A stretch of 64,000 nt of DNA from Utricularia gibba. Its lineage: Eukaryota > Streptophyta > Magnoliopsida > Lamiales > Lentibulariaceae. This document shows positions 1-11,339 of this stretch, piece after piece (within the stretch, counting starts at the first letter, position 1; the number at the start of each line of letters is the position of its first letter). The stretch covers positions 1,550,001 through 1,614,000 of the forward strand of contig CM007992.1 in assembly GCA_002189035.1 (NCBI GenBank), written 5' to 3'. The position numbers and the translations under genes were made by a program. The notes beneath the pieces were generated by a model. That model had not been told where the DNA came from, did not search any database, and was given only the letters and a program-made list of their open reading frames with translations.

Positions 1-3000
1 ATGAGATGACTCCTCCCTACTCCCCTGAGTCAAATGGAGTTGTTGAGAGAAAGAATAGGATATTGAAGAAAATGATGAATTCAATACTTATTACTTATGG
101 CACTCCAAATGAAATGTGAGGGGAAGCGATTCTCACAGCCTGTCATGGAAAGGCTATATACCAAAACTTAAGTATTTAAGGGTGTGGGGGTGTTTAGAAA
201 AAATGATGTTATCTGATCCTAAGAAAAGGAAGATTGGATCAACAACATCTGATTGTCTGTTCATAGGATATGAACAGGGGAGTACCGCATGTCGATTCCT
301 TGTGATCAAGAGTGATGTCCTTGATCGGCTACAATACTAGAAACAAAGAATGCATAATTCTTTGGGAGCATCTTTTCCTCTAGCAGAAAAACAACAAGAT
401 GGTGGTGCTAAGACACCTAGCATTGAACCTACTGAAACTAGTGAACCCTTGGAGGAAGTGCCTCTAAGATGAAGCAAAAGCCAGAGGACAGAGTTTAACT
501 TCGGTAATGACTTCTATGTGTACCTCACTAGTGAAGATCCTCTAACCTACGACAATGCAATTAGTTCCCCAGATGCTTCATTGTGGATGGAGGCCATTCA
601 GAGTGAGATGGATTCGCTCCATCATAAAAAGGTATGGGAAGTATGACCTACCTCTTAAGGCATAGACAAAATGAGAGCAAGTGGATCTTTAAGAAAAAGC
701 TCCTAGCAAATGGTAAAGTAGACAAATACAAGGCTCGCCTTGTAACAAAGGGTTTCACTTAGAAACTAGGTGTTGACTACTTTGAGACATTTGCCCTAGT
801 GGTTCATGGCACAATTGGACAGTTCACCAAATGGATGTCTAAACGGCCTTCTTGAATGGTGAATTGGAGGAAGAAATCTACATGTTTCAGCCTGAGGGTT
901 GCATAAAAGCTGGAGATGAACATAAAGTATGTCAACTGAAGAAGTCATTGTATGGCTTGAAACAAGCACCTAAATAGTGGTATGAGAAATTTGATGAAGT
1001 CATAACATCATCAGGCTTCACATCAAATCTAGGTGAAAGATGTGTTTACTCTAAGACGTTTAATGATCAATGTGTGATCATCACCCTTTATGTAGATGAT
1101 ATGCTAATCTTTGGATCAAACCTAGACACTGTACCGAAGGCCAAGAAATTCTTAACCTCTAAATTTGAGATGAAGGACATGGGTGAAGCTAACTACATAT
1201 TGGGCATCAAAATTGTGTGAAATGAAGAAGGGTTTCTACTGACTCATAGTCATTACACTGAGAAACTCTTAGAGAAGTTTGGTTTCCATGAGGCGAAACC
1301 GACTCGAACTCCATATGATCCCAGTATTAGCTTAAAGAAAAATAGAGATGACTGTATGTCTTAGAGTGAATATGCTCAAATAATAGGAAGTATGATGTAT
1401 CTAATGAATCATACCCGACTTCACATAGCATATGCAGTGATGTTGTGTGTCGTTTCCTCAAAAAAATTTAAATATTTATAAAACGTAAAACATAAAGAGC
1501 AAAGTAGTGTGTCAATCTTAGGGAGTTGTTTTTCTTGAAAATTGTTTTGTAAGAAACTTCTACAAAATGTCACGGTTTTGTAAAAGGGCGTTTGCGAAAT
1601 GCAGAAATGAAAGATACAACCTAAGTGATGGGCCTTGACTATGGGACGCAGTTCCTGGGAATGAGATTCCGTCTCCTTCCTTTGTCTATCCTCGCCTTCA
1701 GTTTTCTTTGATTCCTTCTAAATAGCTGGTTATAGAAGCAAGGAATAGCCTACTCTCACTTACACTCTGATTGACAAGGAGGCACGGGAATAGCCTCATG
1801 CGATTCCCCCTTGGAAGATTAAGAAGACAAGAGAATTCCCTCTGATTGCCTTTAAAACAGAATTGCGCGTGTGTGCCCAGCTGTTGCCAATGGCCAGTGG
1901 TAGGCACGAGGTCACTACCTATCCACTGTCGTGATACCTCGGCCACAAACAATCCGCTACTTCCTTTGAACCAGTAGGGTTGAAATTGGTGCTCTTCACC
2001 TTCATCTTCACCAAAATCCACAAGGAGTGGCCTGCTACTCATGGACCTTGACTAGGAGTCGTTACAAAAAGACTGCAACAAGATGTATGGAAGTATGTGA
2101 AATCCGAAATGAATTCAACGAAGAACCGAGTAGATTGCTCAAGACTTAGAAGGTAACTTCATCTTCTCCTAGAAACTAAAAATGTTTTAGCCCAAAAGGG
2201 TCATGAAAACATAAATGAAAATGGAAGCTAAGTGTTCTTCCTCCTTGGAGGGGAGGAAGAACCCAAAAGTTACAAGTACAGAAATAAAGGTTGAAAAGTT
2301 TGAAAATAAGTGTTCCAAGTTGATTGTATATCACTCCCCACGTGCATTAACTCCTTCTGGTCCTCTTCCCATCATTCCTTTTGTCTTGACTCTGACATAC
2401 CGTAAGTCAGGGGCCTTGACCAGTGTTAGTTTTCCACCCACAATCGTTCCAAGTCACGCACAAGGCATGAAAAGTCTGAGTCTGACCACCTACAATACTT
2501 CTACAATACTCCACGACTGCCTCCTAACATATCTCGGTCAAAGTGCACGAAAAAGACAAGGAAAATATATACCAAATAGGAAAATAGGATTTTTCTAGAA
2601 AAATCAATTACTTATCAATATAATTCCTAATTGAGCGACTTAACACAAGATCACACATAATAATATCTAATAATACACTAGAAAATGGCACTTAACAAGT
2701 GGGTAGATTGAGTAAATACACATATAACCCAAAGTAATTGGGTAGTTGTGAGATGGTTATTGAGATACCTCAAAGAGACAACTAATTATGACATTCAATA
2801 TTATAGCGAACCCGCTATACTCAAGGGATACAGTGATGCTAGCTGGATATTTGGGACAGAAGAGCCAAAGACTACAAGTGGAATGATTTTCACATTGGGC
2901 AAAGAAACTATGTTATGGAAATACACTAAACAAACCTTGATAGCTAGATCAACAATGGAAGCTGAGTTCATTGTACTAGATCTAGTAGAAATTGAGACTG

Positions 3001-3280
3001 AGTGGTTGAGAAACTATGTGATGGGAATCTCACTCAAGTAACACAAATCTTTCTTAGTGGTGCTGCATTGTCACTGTCAAGCAGCAATGGCCACTACCAA
3101 GAATCGATCCTATAACGAAAGAAATATACACATGTGACTGAGGCATGGAACATTGAGGCAGCTGTTGAAAACCGGTGTGATATCCATTGAATACATGAGA
3201 AGGTCAATGAATTTGACCGATCCATTGACCAAACCTCTCAATAAAAAGAAGATCTGTGAGCTTTCGAGGGAATGAGACTA
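1..3280 (+). mobile_element. Ty1-copia pol relic, cut by the window edge
   Basis: This is a decayed copia polyprotein read in broken frames. In order it shows the end of the integrase and the linker (about 1-480), reverse transcriptase (about 560-1440, with a YGLKQAP motif near 950 and a YVDDM motif near 1090), RNase H (2748-3041, with DASW and STMEAEF motifs) and the usual copia C-terminal tail with a DPLTKPL motif near 3220. In-frame stops and frameshifts are frequent, so it is dead. The reading of 'IAYAV' at 1430 resumes at about 2703 because a solo LTR sits in between. The element starts left of the window. Confidence 0.9.
1441..2697 (-). mobile_element. Solo LTR, family 1 copy a, nested in the copia relic
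   Basis: Read on the minus strand, this 1257-bp block starts TGTTAAGTGCCATTTTC and ends in CA. It interrupts the copia pol reading frame. It is flanked by a near-matching 5-bp target duplication, AGTGA at 1436-1440 and AGTGG at 2698-2702. It is homologous, in opposite orientation, to 4591-5931. No internal retroviral-like genes lie between, so it is best read as a solo LTR left by LTR-LTR recombination. Open frames inside it (for example 1698-2042 minus) resemble frames in the sister copy only because the DNA is homologous. Confidence 0.85.
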
Positions 3281-4364
3281 ATGCCGTTAAGCAAATGGCA
3301 ATGATGGTAACCCAACCTGTGAGAGGAGAAACACCTTGGATAATAACAAATCACTGCTAGTTCTGAAAACATAACTCTTGGCAAGTGGTAATTGCTATGA
3401 AACATGTGTTCTACCTGCAAAGTGAAGTATGAGTACTTACTCCTAATGTCTATGTAGCTGATGAAATTAAGTAACGCATATAAGTAGGGTGTGTAGGGAT
3501 GAAACTTAAAGCCCAAGCTTGTGGGCCGGGTCAGCCCCGGCCCTAAAAAACATCGAGCTTGGGTTCATACATTGATGACCCAAAAGATTGTCGGGCTTTA
3601 TGGCCCAAAGCTTTAAGCCCTTAGGGCCGATTGGGCTTCGGGCCTTAAAGCCCTATGGGCCTAGGGCCAATTTAAAAATATAATTTTTATATATAATAAT
3701 TATAATTATTTTTAATTTTGAATAATTTAAATTCATTATATATATATTTTAAGGGTAGATAATATGAATTAATAATTTATATAATAATTTTAAATTTTTT
3801 TCTATAAATTATTTAAATAATATTAAAATATAGATTAATGGTTAATAATTTTTTAAATTTTTTATTTATTATATGATAAGCCCGTGGGCTAGGTAGGGCC
3901 AGCCCGACCTTATGAATAATCGGCCTAGGACCATGTGAATCATATTTTTATATGATCAGGCTTTAGCCTGAACCTAGTCCAAAAGTTAGCGAGGCCCTCT
4001 AAAATAAGGTCGGGCCAGCCTGGATTGGCCCAACTTTCATCTTTAAGGGTGTGTTAGGCAGAGACACCTATATAAGTGTGGAGGATAGCTGCTCCTATGA
4101 GATATATATGATCTCTAGAGCACTTATGAATCAACATGAGCTTCATTGGACTTATGGGTGCGCTTGAGCATTAAACATTCAATAATTGTGGGGGTGGGCT
4201 TAATATGATTGACTATACCTCTATATCACAAAATAGTATTCGGTTTATAGAAATACAATTTCACTATCTACTTAGTGATATATGTGTAAGGCAATCAAGA
4301 GACTGATTCATAATTGAAAGATACCATTCTCCATACATTAAAGCCTACATGACTTGGACCTTCT
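3281..4364 (+). mobile_element. Probable 3' non-coding end or LTR remnant of the copia relic
   Basis: After the copia C-terminal motif the sequence has no coding signal. It contains a TATA-like CCTATATAAG near 4066 followed by a stretch typical of plant copia LTR leaders. A hAT element (3494-4045) splits it. The end at about 4364 is set by where similarity to the invertase downstream flank begins. The LTR boundaries themselves were not identified. Confidence 0.4.
3494..4045. mobile_element. Short non-autonomous hAT element
   Basis: This 552-bp element has imperfect terminal inverted repeats, TAGGGATGAAACTT on the left against TAAAGATGAAAGTT from the right end. An exact 8-bp target duplication AGGGTGTG flanks it (3486-3493 and 4046-4053), the length expected for hAT transposition. 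The two ends are rich in GGGCC/GGCCC motifs around a very AT-rich core with no coding capacity. Confidence 0.85.
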
Positions 4365-7300
4365 CCAAGTTTAGATTTTGTGGGGAACTAACTGCCCAAG
4401 TGATAAGGAGTCCTAATCAGCAAGCATAAGCATGCATACCACATATATTTGGTTGGTTTTCACTCATTTCCCCCGTCGCCCATTCCCTCGTTTCAAACTC
4501 ACCAACACCCCATAAAAAAAAGTAAAAAATAGCACCTTCTTATATTTGTTAACTTGTGATGAGATAATACTTATGTTCCTTGTGATACCGTGTTAAGTGT
4601 CATTTTCTTACTATTTCTTAGGTTGTTTTTATGTTTAATTGTAATTAGAAGCGTCTAATTAGGGGTCTATAATATGATATTTAGGTTTTTATGTAGTTTA
4701 GGACAATTATCCTAAATCTTGTATTTTATCTATTAATTTTACTAGTTTTAATTCAGTTTTTCTAGAGGCGCACACATGGCAGGAAGTGAGAGAAAGAGAG
4801 CATCAGATGGCGACAAATTGGATCTTCCCGAGCTGACACTCTCTTGATTTCCGGAAGACTGCAGACACTTAATCATGAGCCTTGACATGCGGAACACGGG
4901 AGTTTCTGACAGGCGACATCATTAGCGTACTAGTGTCAAACGTTGCTTGCAAGTCATCCCAAGTTCAGCAAAATTACAGGGACACGAAATTTCAGACTCT
5001 CATTGAAGTTCAATTGTGTTCAGATGTTAGAAGTAGTAGTTAGTTTAGTTTTCACTTTTGTTTTTCTCTCTCTAGAGGAATTTTACTCTAACTTCTCTCT
5101 AGAACCTTGTTTCGTTTTCTTTAGTTTGTATGGCCGTTCGTGGCTAGAAACTTCCGTTTCTGGGTTGGAACACCACCAAATCTATGTTTTGTTAGCTTAT
5201 CTTCACATTTTCTCTGAATCCAAACGGGTTTTGTATGTCTTCGCGCGACTATGTTGCAGTCTTTCTATAACAGTCCCCTTATTCAAGATTCATGGTTAGC
5301 TGATCAATTCCTGCGAGTTTTGGAGAGGAGCAAGGCACTAACTCATGCCCTTTTGGCAGGAGGAAGACTACGTTTTATCTGTGGCCGTACCTCAGGATCA
5401 ATGGACAAGTAGTGACCTCGTATCTGGACTCATTGGATCATTGGCAACACTTGGGCACACACGCGCAATTCGGCCATGAGGGTACACTAGCAGGACCTCT
5501 TATTCTCACGTTCGTCCAAGGAGGAGCAACAACGGGCTATTCCCATGCCTTCTTGCAAGAGAGTGTAAGGGAGGGTAGGCAATTCCTTACTCCTATAACC
5601 GAGTACTCGAGAAGACCAGAGAAGAGTGAAGACGCAACGAACATAGCTGGATGGGATTCCAAACCAAGAAACATTTACTTTATTTAAGGTTCATCGCTTA
5701 CGTTTATTTCAGCTGTTTATTCAAAACCCCTCTTATTCCCTTACTCAAGCTTCATCACCAACGTTTCTCGCACCTTTTACTTTCAAAACCGTTTACAAAT
5801 CGTGACAGTTGTATTCGGGGTACCTCACATTTTACTCAAAAACAACTCTCTATGTTCGACACCTGTACTACGCTTTTGTGTTTTACAAGTTTTAAAAGTA
5901 TTAAAATTTTTTGTGGAAATGACACGCATCATACCGTGCGAAGCAGATGAACTCTATCTTGAGCAACAACACAGGGAAGAAGATGAAAAAAACGAAAAAA
6001 AAAACTAGCGCAAATATGAATGATTGGGTCTTATGGAACATGTGAAGTAATACTTATCTAACAAATGAAAAAAACAAAGAGGCCCACATGAGTAAGAGCC
6101 CACTAGCAGAGCATGGAGTAAAGATGCAATCCCAATGACTTTTTTCTTTACTGTTGAGTTGCAAATTTATACCTATAAATTGTACATTGTCTAGAAGCTC
6201 TTTTTCTTGATAAAAAAAATACTATGCAACTTTTGCATCTTCACATACTTTTCTTTACCGTTAGTGAGCTACACATACTTTTCCAATATTGGCTTCCAAT
6301 TTTTGTTTTTTTTCATAATTTTTCTTAGAGGATAAGCTTCATCTACTGCACAAATGCAGTGCACAAGCATTGGAGGACAATGAGTTTGTGAAGTCGTATT
6401 TACATCACGTGGATGACTCGTAATATATGTTGTTGGAGCTCCACTGGCATGAATGCGCGGCAGTGTGAAGGGCTCCTGAAAGTGCAACACGTTCCGGAGA
6501 GTCCTGGATGGTTTCCATTTTTCAAAGGAAAAGTTCATACAAAACATAACAAAAAACGCACGCACTTCTAAGGATTTTTAGATCAGCCATGCCAATCAAT
6601 CCTTCGTTTTAGCCACGCACTTCTCGGTTAGTTAGCTTCTTTGCATTTGCTGATGAAAATAAATGAATTGAAGCAAAGAATGTTTTGTAGGTGTTGATGT
6701 AGAAATGCAGCAACAATGTTGCTTCAGGAAAAAACATGTAAATGGGTTACTACCCGTTGCATATACATTACAACCTAGCCACATATTTATAACATTCAGA
6801 AATAGACGTTGGTTTGGAATCTAACAGAATCAAAGCTTCTGGAGCCTCTAGAGTTTTACCCGTTGCATTGTATGTTTGAATCTATGGGCTTTTACTTAGA
6901 GGTTGGAACTTGAGCTTCACTGTTATCATGATTGTCTTCCCAAGGTTCAATCCAATTTATTATGCTGTTGGTCCAGTCGCATATTTCATTTCTTTTATTG
7001 GCCCAATCATACATGTCTGCATTTTTTTCCAAAAATTCCCAGAAGTTGCAACATCAAGAGAGCTTGGTGATCTCATAAAAAATTGAATGAATAATCTCCA
7101 GAAACGATGGCATATGACGGTTTTCTCAGCCCAACTAAAAATCTGTAGTTATCATCAAGGAAACTAGGGTGTTTTTTGAACTAGAAGAGGACTTCAAAAA
7201 AAACATCAGGCTAGCATTTTATCATTTCATTTTTTTTATTAGAACACATCTATAATTATTTGTTGGCAAATAAAAAAATTAATGGGGCGTAATTGTGTTT

Positions 7301-7515
7301 ATATCAATTTCTTGCATGTAAATACAACTCATATTCTCTAATTCGTATATTTAATGGTACTCTAGAGTTAAAATATGTATTCGGATGATATCATGAGAAA
7401 CATGCATAAGTTAAAAAGAGTGAAAATTATCTTAAATTAGTAAAAAAAACAATAAACTGATTGCATGAACTATTTATGAACCAAAAGAATTTAATTATGA
7501 TTATGTCGAATCTAA
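4365..7515 (+). repeat. Third copy of the invertase downstream flank
   Basis: Segments here match the DNA just downstream of both invertase genes. 4365-4540 matches about 36060-36330 (right arm) and, inverted, about 15430-15580 (left arm). 6290-6450 matches about 36330-36550. 6550-7515 matches 14840-15400 in inverted orientation. Similarity is moderate with many indels, and a solo LTR (4591-5931) splits it. It implies that a third invertase unit, or its remains, once lay to the left. No invertase exon is visible inside the window on that side. Confidence 0.7.
4591..5931 (+). mobile_element. Solo LTR, family 1 copy b
   Basis: This 1341-bp block begins TGTTAAGTGTCATTTTCTT and ends GACACGCATCA. 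It is flanked by a perfect 5-bp target duplication TACCG (4586-4590 and 5932-5936). It matches the minus-strand copy at 1441-2697 along its length, most clearly at both ends and in the block around 5400-5600. There is no internal coding region, hence solo LTR. Apparent open frames (4943-5299, 5412-5687) are not supported as genes. Confidence 0.9.
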
Positions 7516-7612
7516 TTAATATTACAAACAATTGATTTTTTTCAAATAAATGATTATAATAATTTTTATATGATAAACTGCAAAAATTTACAACGGCAAT
7601 GGTGACTGGTGG

Positions 7613-8862
7613 TAGAGCTGGACATGGATCCGGGTTGATCCAAATATCCGACGGATTGATCCATGATGGTCCAATCGTTATCCATAACCATCCAAAAGGG
7701 TATGAGACGGATCGGAGGTGCACGGGTACAGGTTGACTCAGCAAGTCAACGAGTTTGGGTTAGTACTCTTCTAGCCACCTCAAATGTACAATTTCAGTAT
7801 CTAAACCTCAAAGTGTTTCAATGTTTCTTTTAGGTACCTCAAATGTGATATTACAGTACCTCAACGTTAAAGGTTTCAGTGACTCTCTCAAACACTGTAA
7901 ACTTGTAATTGTAGTACCTAAATATTAAATAACTTGAATTTACTCTATCCTAAGTCAACCAATGACCTAGGACAGGTCGGCCTTTATAACTCATTGACTT
8001 GTACCTGTCGAGTCACGAAATCAATTTCCAACCCGGCAGGTTCAACCCGTAACCCACCGGGTCAGACTCGTGCCCAGCTTGAACGGGTGGTGTCGTGCAA
8101 CAAATGACAAAACTGTAGAGAGTTGAACAACACACGACCAGTCATTTGTTGCACGACACCACCATGACATGCAGTGCGAGATCCACGTCGGTACTATGCC
8201 ATAAATACATGGACATAGAGATGGTCACGGGTGGGGTTGCTTAGATTGCATCCAGAATCCATCATTAAGACATAGATCCATCAGGTTCGGGTTTAAATTG
8301 ATATTAATTTGAATATGTTTTAGAAATATTGTAAAATGTATTATTCATTTCATTTTTTATAATAAATTATAAATGGCAATGTTTTACATACAAAAAATAT
8401 CATTAAAATAAATAAAAATCTCAAATGATTGAAAAATCAAAATCCAAGGTTAATTGTTGTAACCTTCAAGTAAAATCATTAAAATATTATATTTTAAATA
8501 TATGCAGCTATAAAAATAAGATCCTAGTTGATCAATACTAACTCTATTAACATACGATTTTTGGTATTATAATTTTTCTGTTAAATATGTACATTTTCAA
8601 TTATTATTATTTTTTATTTCTCATTTGTTGAAGTCTCATATAAAAAAATATTTTAAATAATCATTCACATAAGAATATATATTTAATTAACCAAATATAT
8701 CGGTATGCCGAGTTCGACCACCTACACACCAAACCCGAATCGAAAATTTATGGGTCTTAAATTTCTTGTTCAAACACTACCCCAAAGTATTTATATAGAA
8801 CCAAATCCATCTAAATAATTCAAATCTATCAGATTTGATCTATCGGGTATTACCCAACTCTA
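7613..8862. mobile_element. Possible hAT-like element with degenerate ends
   Basis: The left end TAGAGCTGGACAT and the inverted right end TAGAGTTGGGTAA are similar, and both are followed by 'gggt/gatcc'-type motifs common in small hAT relics. The flanking 8 bp (ACTGGTGG and AGTGGACC) agree at only 4 positions, so the target duplication is not convincing. It may be old, nested, or two separate pieces. Confidence 0.35.
8086..8163. repeat. Perfect 23-bp inverted repeat (hairpin)
   Basis: The arms at 8086-8108 and 8141-8163 are exact reverse complements (GGTGGTGTCGTGCAACAAAT then GAC) around a 32-bp loop. It lies inside degenerate repeat DNA with no gene nearby. Full identity of the arms stands out against the decayed surroundings. 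Confidence 0.85.
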
Positions 8863-10029
8863 AGTGGACCTATTACGCCCATCCAAGAATAGGATAGGGA
8901 TGGTGACAATCTGTTGAAATTATTGACGACACATCATTATTTATGGTTTTTAGATAAAAAAAAATTATATGTTTTATATCAAAAATTAGGATTTAGAGTT
9001 AATTATAGTATTTTTAGTAATATTAGATTAGTTTTCATCTTTTGTTCAAATTAGGGGTTAAAGTAATTTATTCCCAACATTCAACTACTAAATACACCAG
9101 CACACTTTTGAGTTACATCCCGAAAGTTCACATCTAACATAATCTACTCTGATATAAAGATAGTAGAAGAGTAATGAGGCTCCAAGGAGATGAGGAAAGA
9201 GAAACAGGAGCAAATAAAAAAAATTTCAAGGAATGGGAAGGGAGACTTTCGAGAGAGAATAAACTATAAAAACCTGAAGATTTTGAAGAACATCGCAAAG
9301 AAGAATAAGAATATCTTTCAATTGCTCAATCACACAACAAACCGTTCCTACTTCTGATTAGTATTAGACCAGAAACGCATCATCTCACTTTTATTTTAAA
9401 CTTGTTCTGTTTTAGCCTACTATTTATCTTTTTCTATTCATCCTCTGATATTATAGAAGTGTTTGCTATGCTCTTTTCTATTTTTATCTTATTTTAATAC
9501 TACAGAAATAGCTAAATAAACAAGTGATCTCTTAGGGTAGAAATGGATGGCTTACTCTTTACCTCGTAGTTTATAATCGATATCTTTTACTCTTTGCATA
9601 TTAAACTAGAATAGAGCTAGTAGATAAAGAGGTGGGAAGGAGAGTAATCTATTTATCCAAACAAAACCTAATTAAAGATAGATCAAAGTTGGAATAAAAA
9701 GAACATTTAAGTAGACCTAAATTTCTTGCAGGATAAAAAGAGTTGCATTTGTTTGAACCGAGAATAGTGTAAAGTATTACACTTCTAGAACCTTGAGGTG
9801 TCAACTTTATCGCTTTTGTATTTTAATCTGATGTGTCATCATGTATATTTTCTACAAATTGTGTTCACGTTTTACTAGCCTCTGGCACCACTAGCCTTGA
9901 AACTCAACCCTCACCGCTTCTGATTTTTATTGTTAAGAATTATATTGTTTAAATTTATTTGATACAAAAGATTTAATATTACAACAACTCATATTCTTCT
10001 ATTTATCACGATGATGGGGGTACAGGAGG

Positions 10030-10257
10030 CTACTGATTATGAGTGTGCCCAGCTATTAGGGTTCGAACCATTGCTAGTAGCATCTCCATTCTAGAGGGAT
10101 GGCTGTCCCTATGATTGTGACCAGTGACCTTGGAATCGTTGCAAGAGTTTTTTGGAGCATTGGCAATAGCCTCAAATGCAGTTCTCCATTCATCGCCAAA
10201 TGAATCACTCACTGCTCGTTTTGTTGAACAACTATCTGCAATCAAAGATATGTCCAA
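10030..10257 (-). pseudogene. Dynamin-related protein exon relic (DRP2-like C-terminus)
   Basis: The minus strand encodes GDEWRTAFEAIANAP followed by GHNHRDSHPSR. From memory this resembles the C-terminal GDxWRSAFxAAANGP and GHSRRYSDP region of plant DRP2 dynamins. An AG acceptor-like TTGATTGCAG precedes the similar part. No GTPase, PH or other dynamin exons were seen nearby, so this looks like an isolated exon fragment. The call rests on motif memory only. Confidence 0.35.
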
Positions 10258-10396
10258 GCTACCCTTACACTTGATTAATGCATCCTAATGTTGCAAAGAA
10301 CTTGATTAACCGTTCCAAGTCCAAGGGAAAATCTAACTAAAAAACATCCATGTGATGTTGTTGATGGTTGGAAAGTTTTAAAGATATCGTGGGCTT

Positions 10397-11275
10397 AAAG
10401 GTTTTCATCATTAAAAATAATTTATAAACTAAACAAATAGTTTACATTTTATTCATAAAGAAATTAATATAGTATTAGTAAATTTAAATTGATCCATATA
10501 AAGTAAATAATTTTTAATTGTTAGTCCTATATGTAAATGGAATTAAACATTAGATTTATTTAAAAGTAGTTTTCTACTCTAACTAAAATTTATAAAAGAT
10601 ACCTATGGTTACTTATGGTAGGAGAAAATATCTCTAAGAGTATATATTTTTATCTCTCCACTCACTCACTCCCCGACATGCTAGCCGCCCCACGTTATTA
10701 CTTCTACGTTTGCTTGTTTTCTTCTTTTATGCTTATCTTGCTTGTTTCTGACTTCATAGCAGACCTCCAATTCCTGTCGTACCCTTAAACTAAAAACAAT
10801 TTCATAAATTGGTTAAAACAAACGGCCCAGCTTGAATGAGCAACTGCATATGGGCTTAGACGAACAGTGACGACACCCTACTATTGGACAGGGAAAAAAA
10901 AAAGTGTAAAATGCGTTTTTACCGAAAATACTTTGATCAGCATACATTTTAATATTTTTTCTATTTTAAATCACACAATCCTAACAATCTAACACTAAAA
11001 TTGATTCAAATATGATATAATCTGACACAACATCAGTTGTCATCTGAGATCTTGGAGGTTAGATATTGAGAATCATGAATGCTATTGGTGGATGTAAAAT
11101 TCTATAGAACACAAAGTTAAAGATTTTCTCTGTCAAAAATAATTTTAAACTAAACAAACAATTCATATATCATTTGCAAATGAATTAATGTAGTGGTAGT
11201 AATAAGTCCAAATCGATACACAGAAAATAAACAGTTTTTAATTACTAGTCGTATGCGTAAGTGGAATTAAATAAA
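10397..11275. repeat. Diverged direct repeat pair
   Basis: 10397-10560 and 11115-11275 are similar in the same orientation. Both share 'aaaataat..taaactaaacaaa', 'attaatatagt(g)', 'aataa..ttttaattg/actagtc' and 'gtaa(g)tggaattaaa' phrases in order. The spacing is about 715 bp and the DNA between is unlike both. This is an old tandem duplication or two copies of a short repeat. No function is suggested. Confidence 0.55.
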
Positions 11276-11339
11276 GTGGTTCGTATAGAAATGAATTTCT
11301 ACATTAAATATGGCTTTTAATGTAGAGCTTGCTAGCCTC

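Larger units (their letters stand above)
7516..10029. other. Intergenic DNA with MITE-like sequence, no gene seen
   Basis: This stretch is AT-rich and shows no credible exon. Around 7760-7930 the phrase 'gtacctcaaatgt' recurs with variation, as in short dispersed plant repeats. A possible hAT-like unit spans 7613-8862 and a perfect hairpin lies at 8086-8163; both are listed separately. 8900-10029 holds nothing I can identify. Confidence 0.6.

Noticed and set aside
1698-2042. Open frame of 114 codons on the minus strand
   Set aside because: It lies inside a solo LTR, and its similarity to the frame at 5412-5687 follows from DNA homology of the two LTRs. No protein motif.
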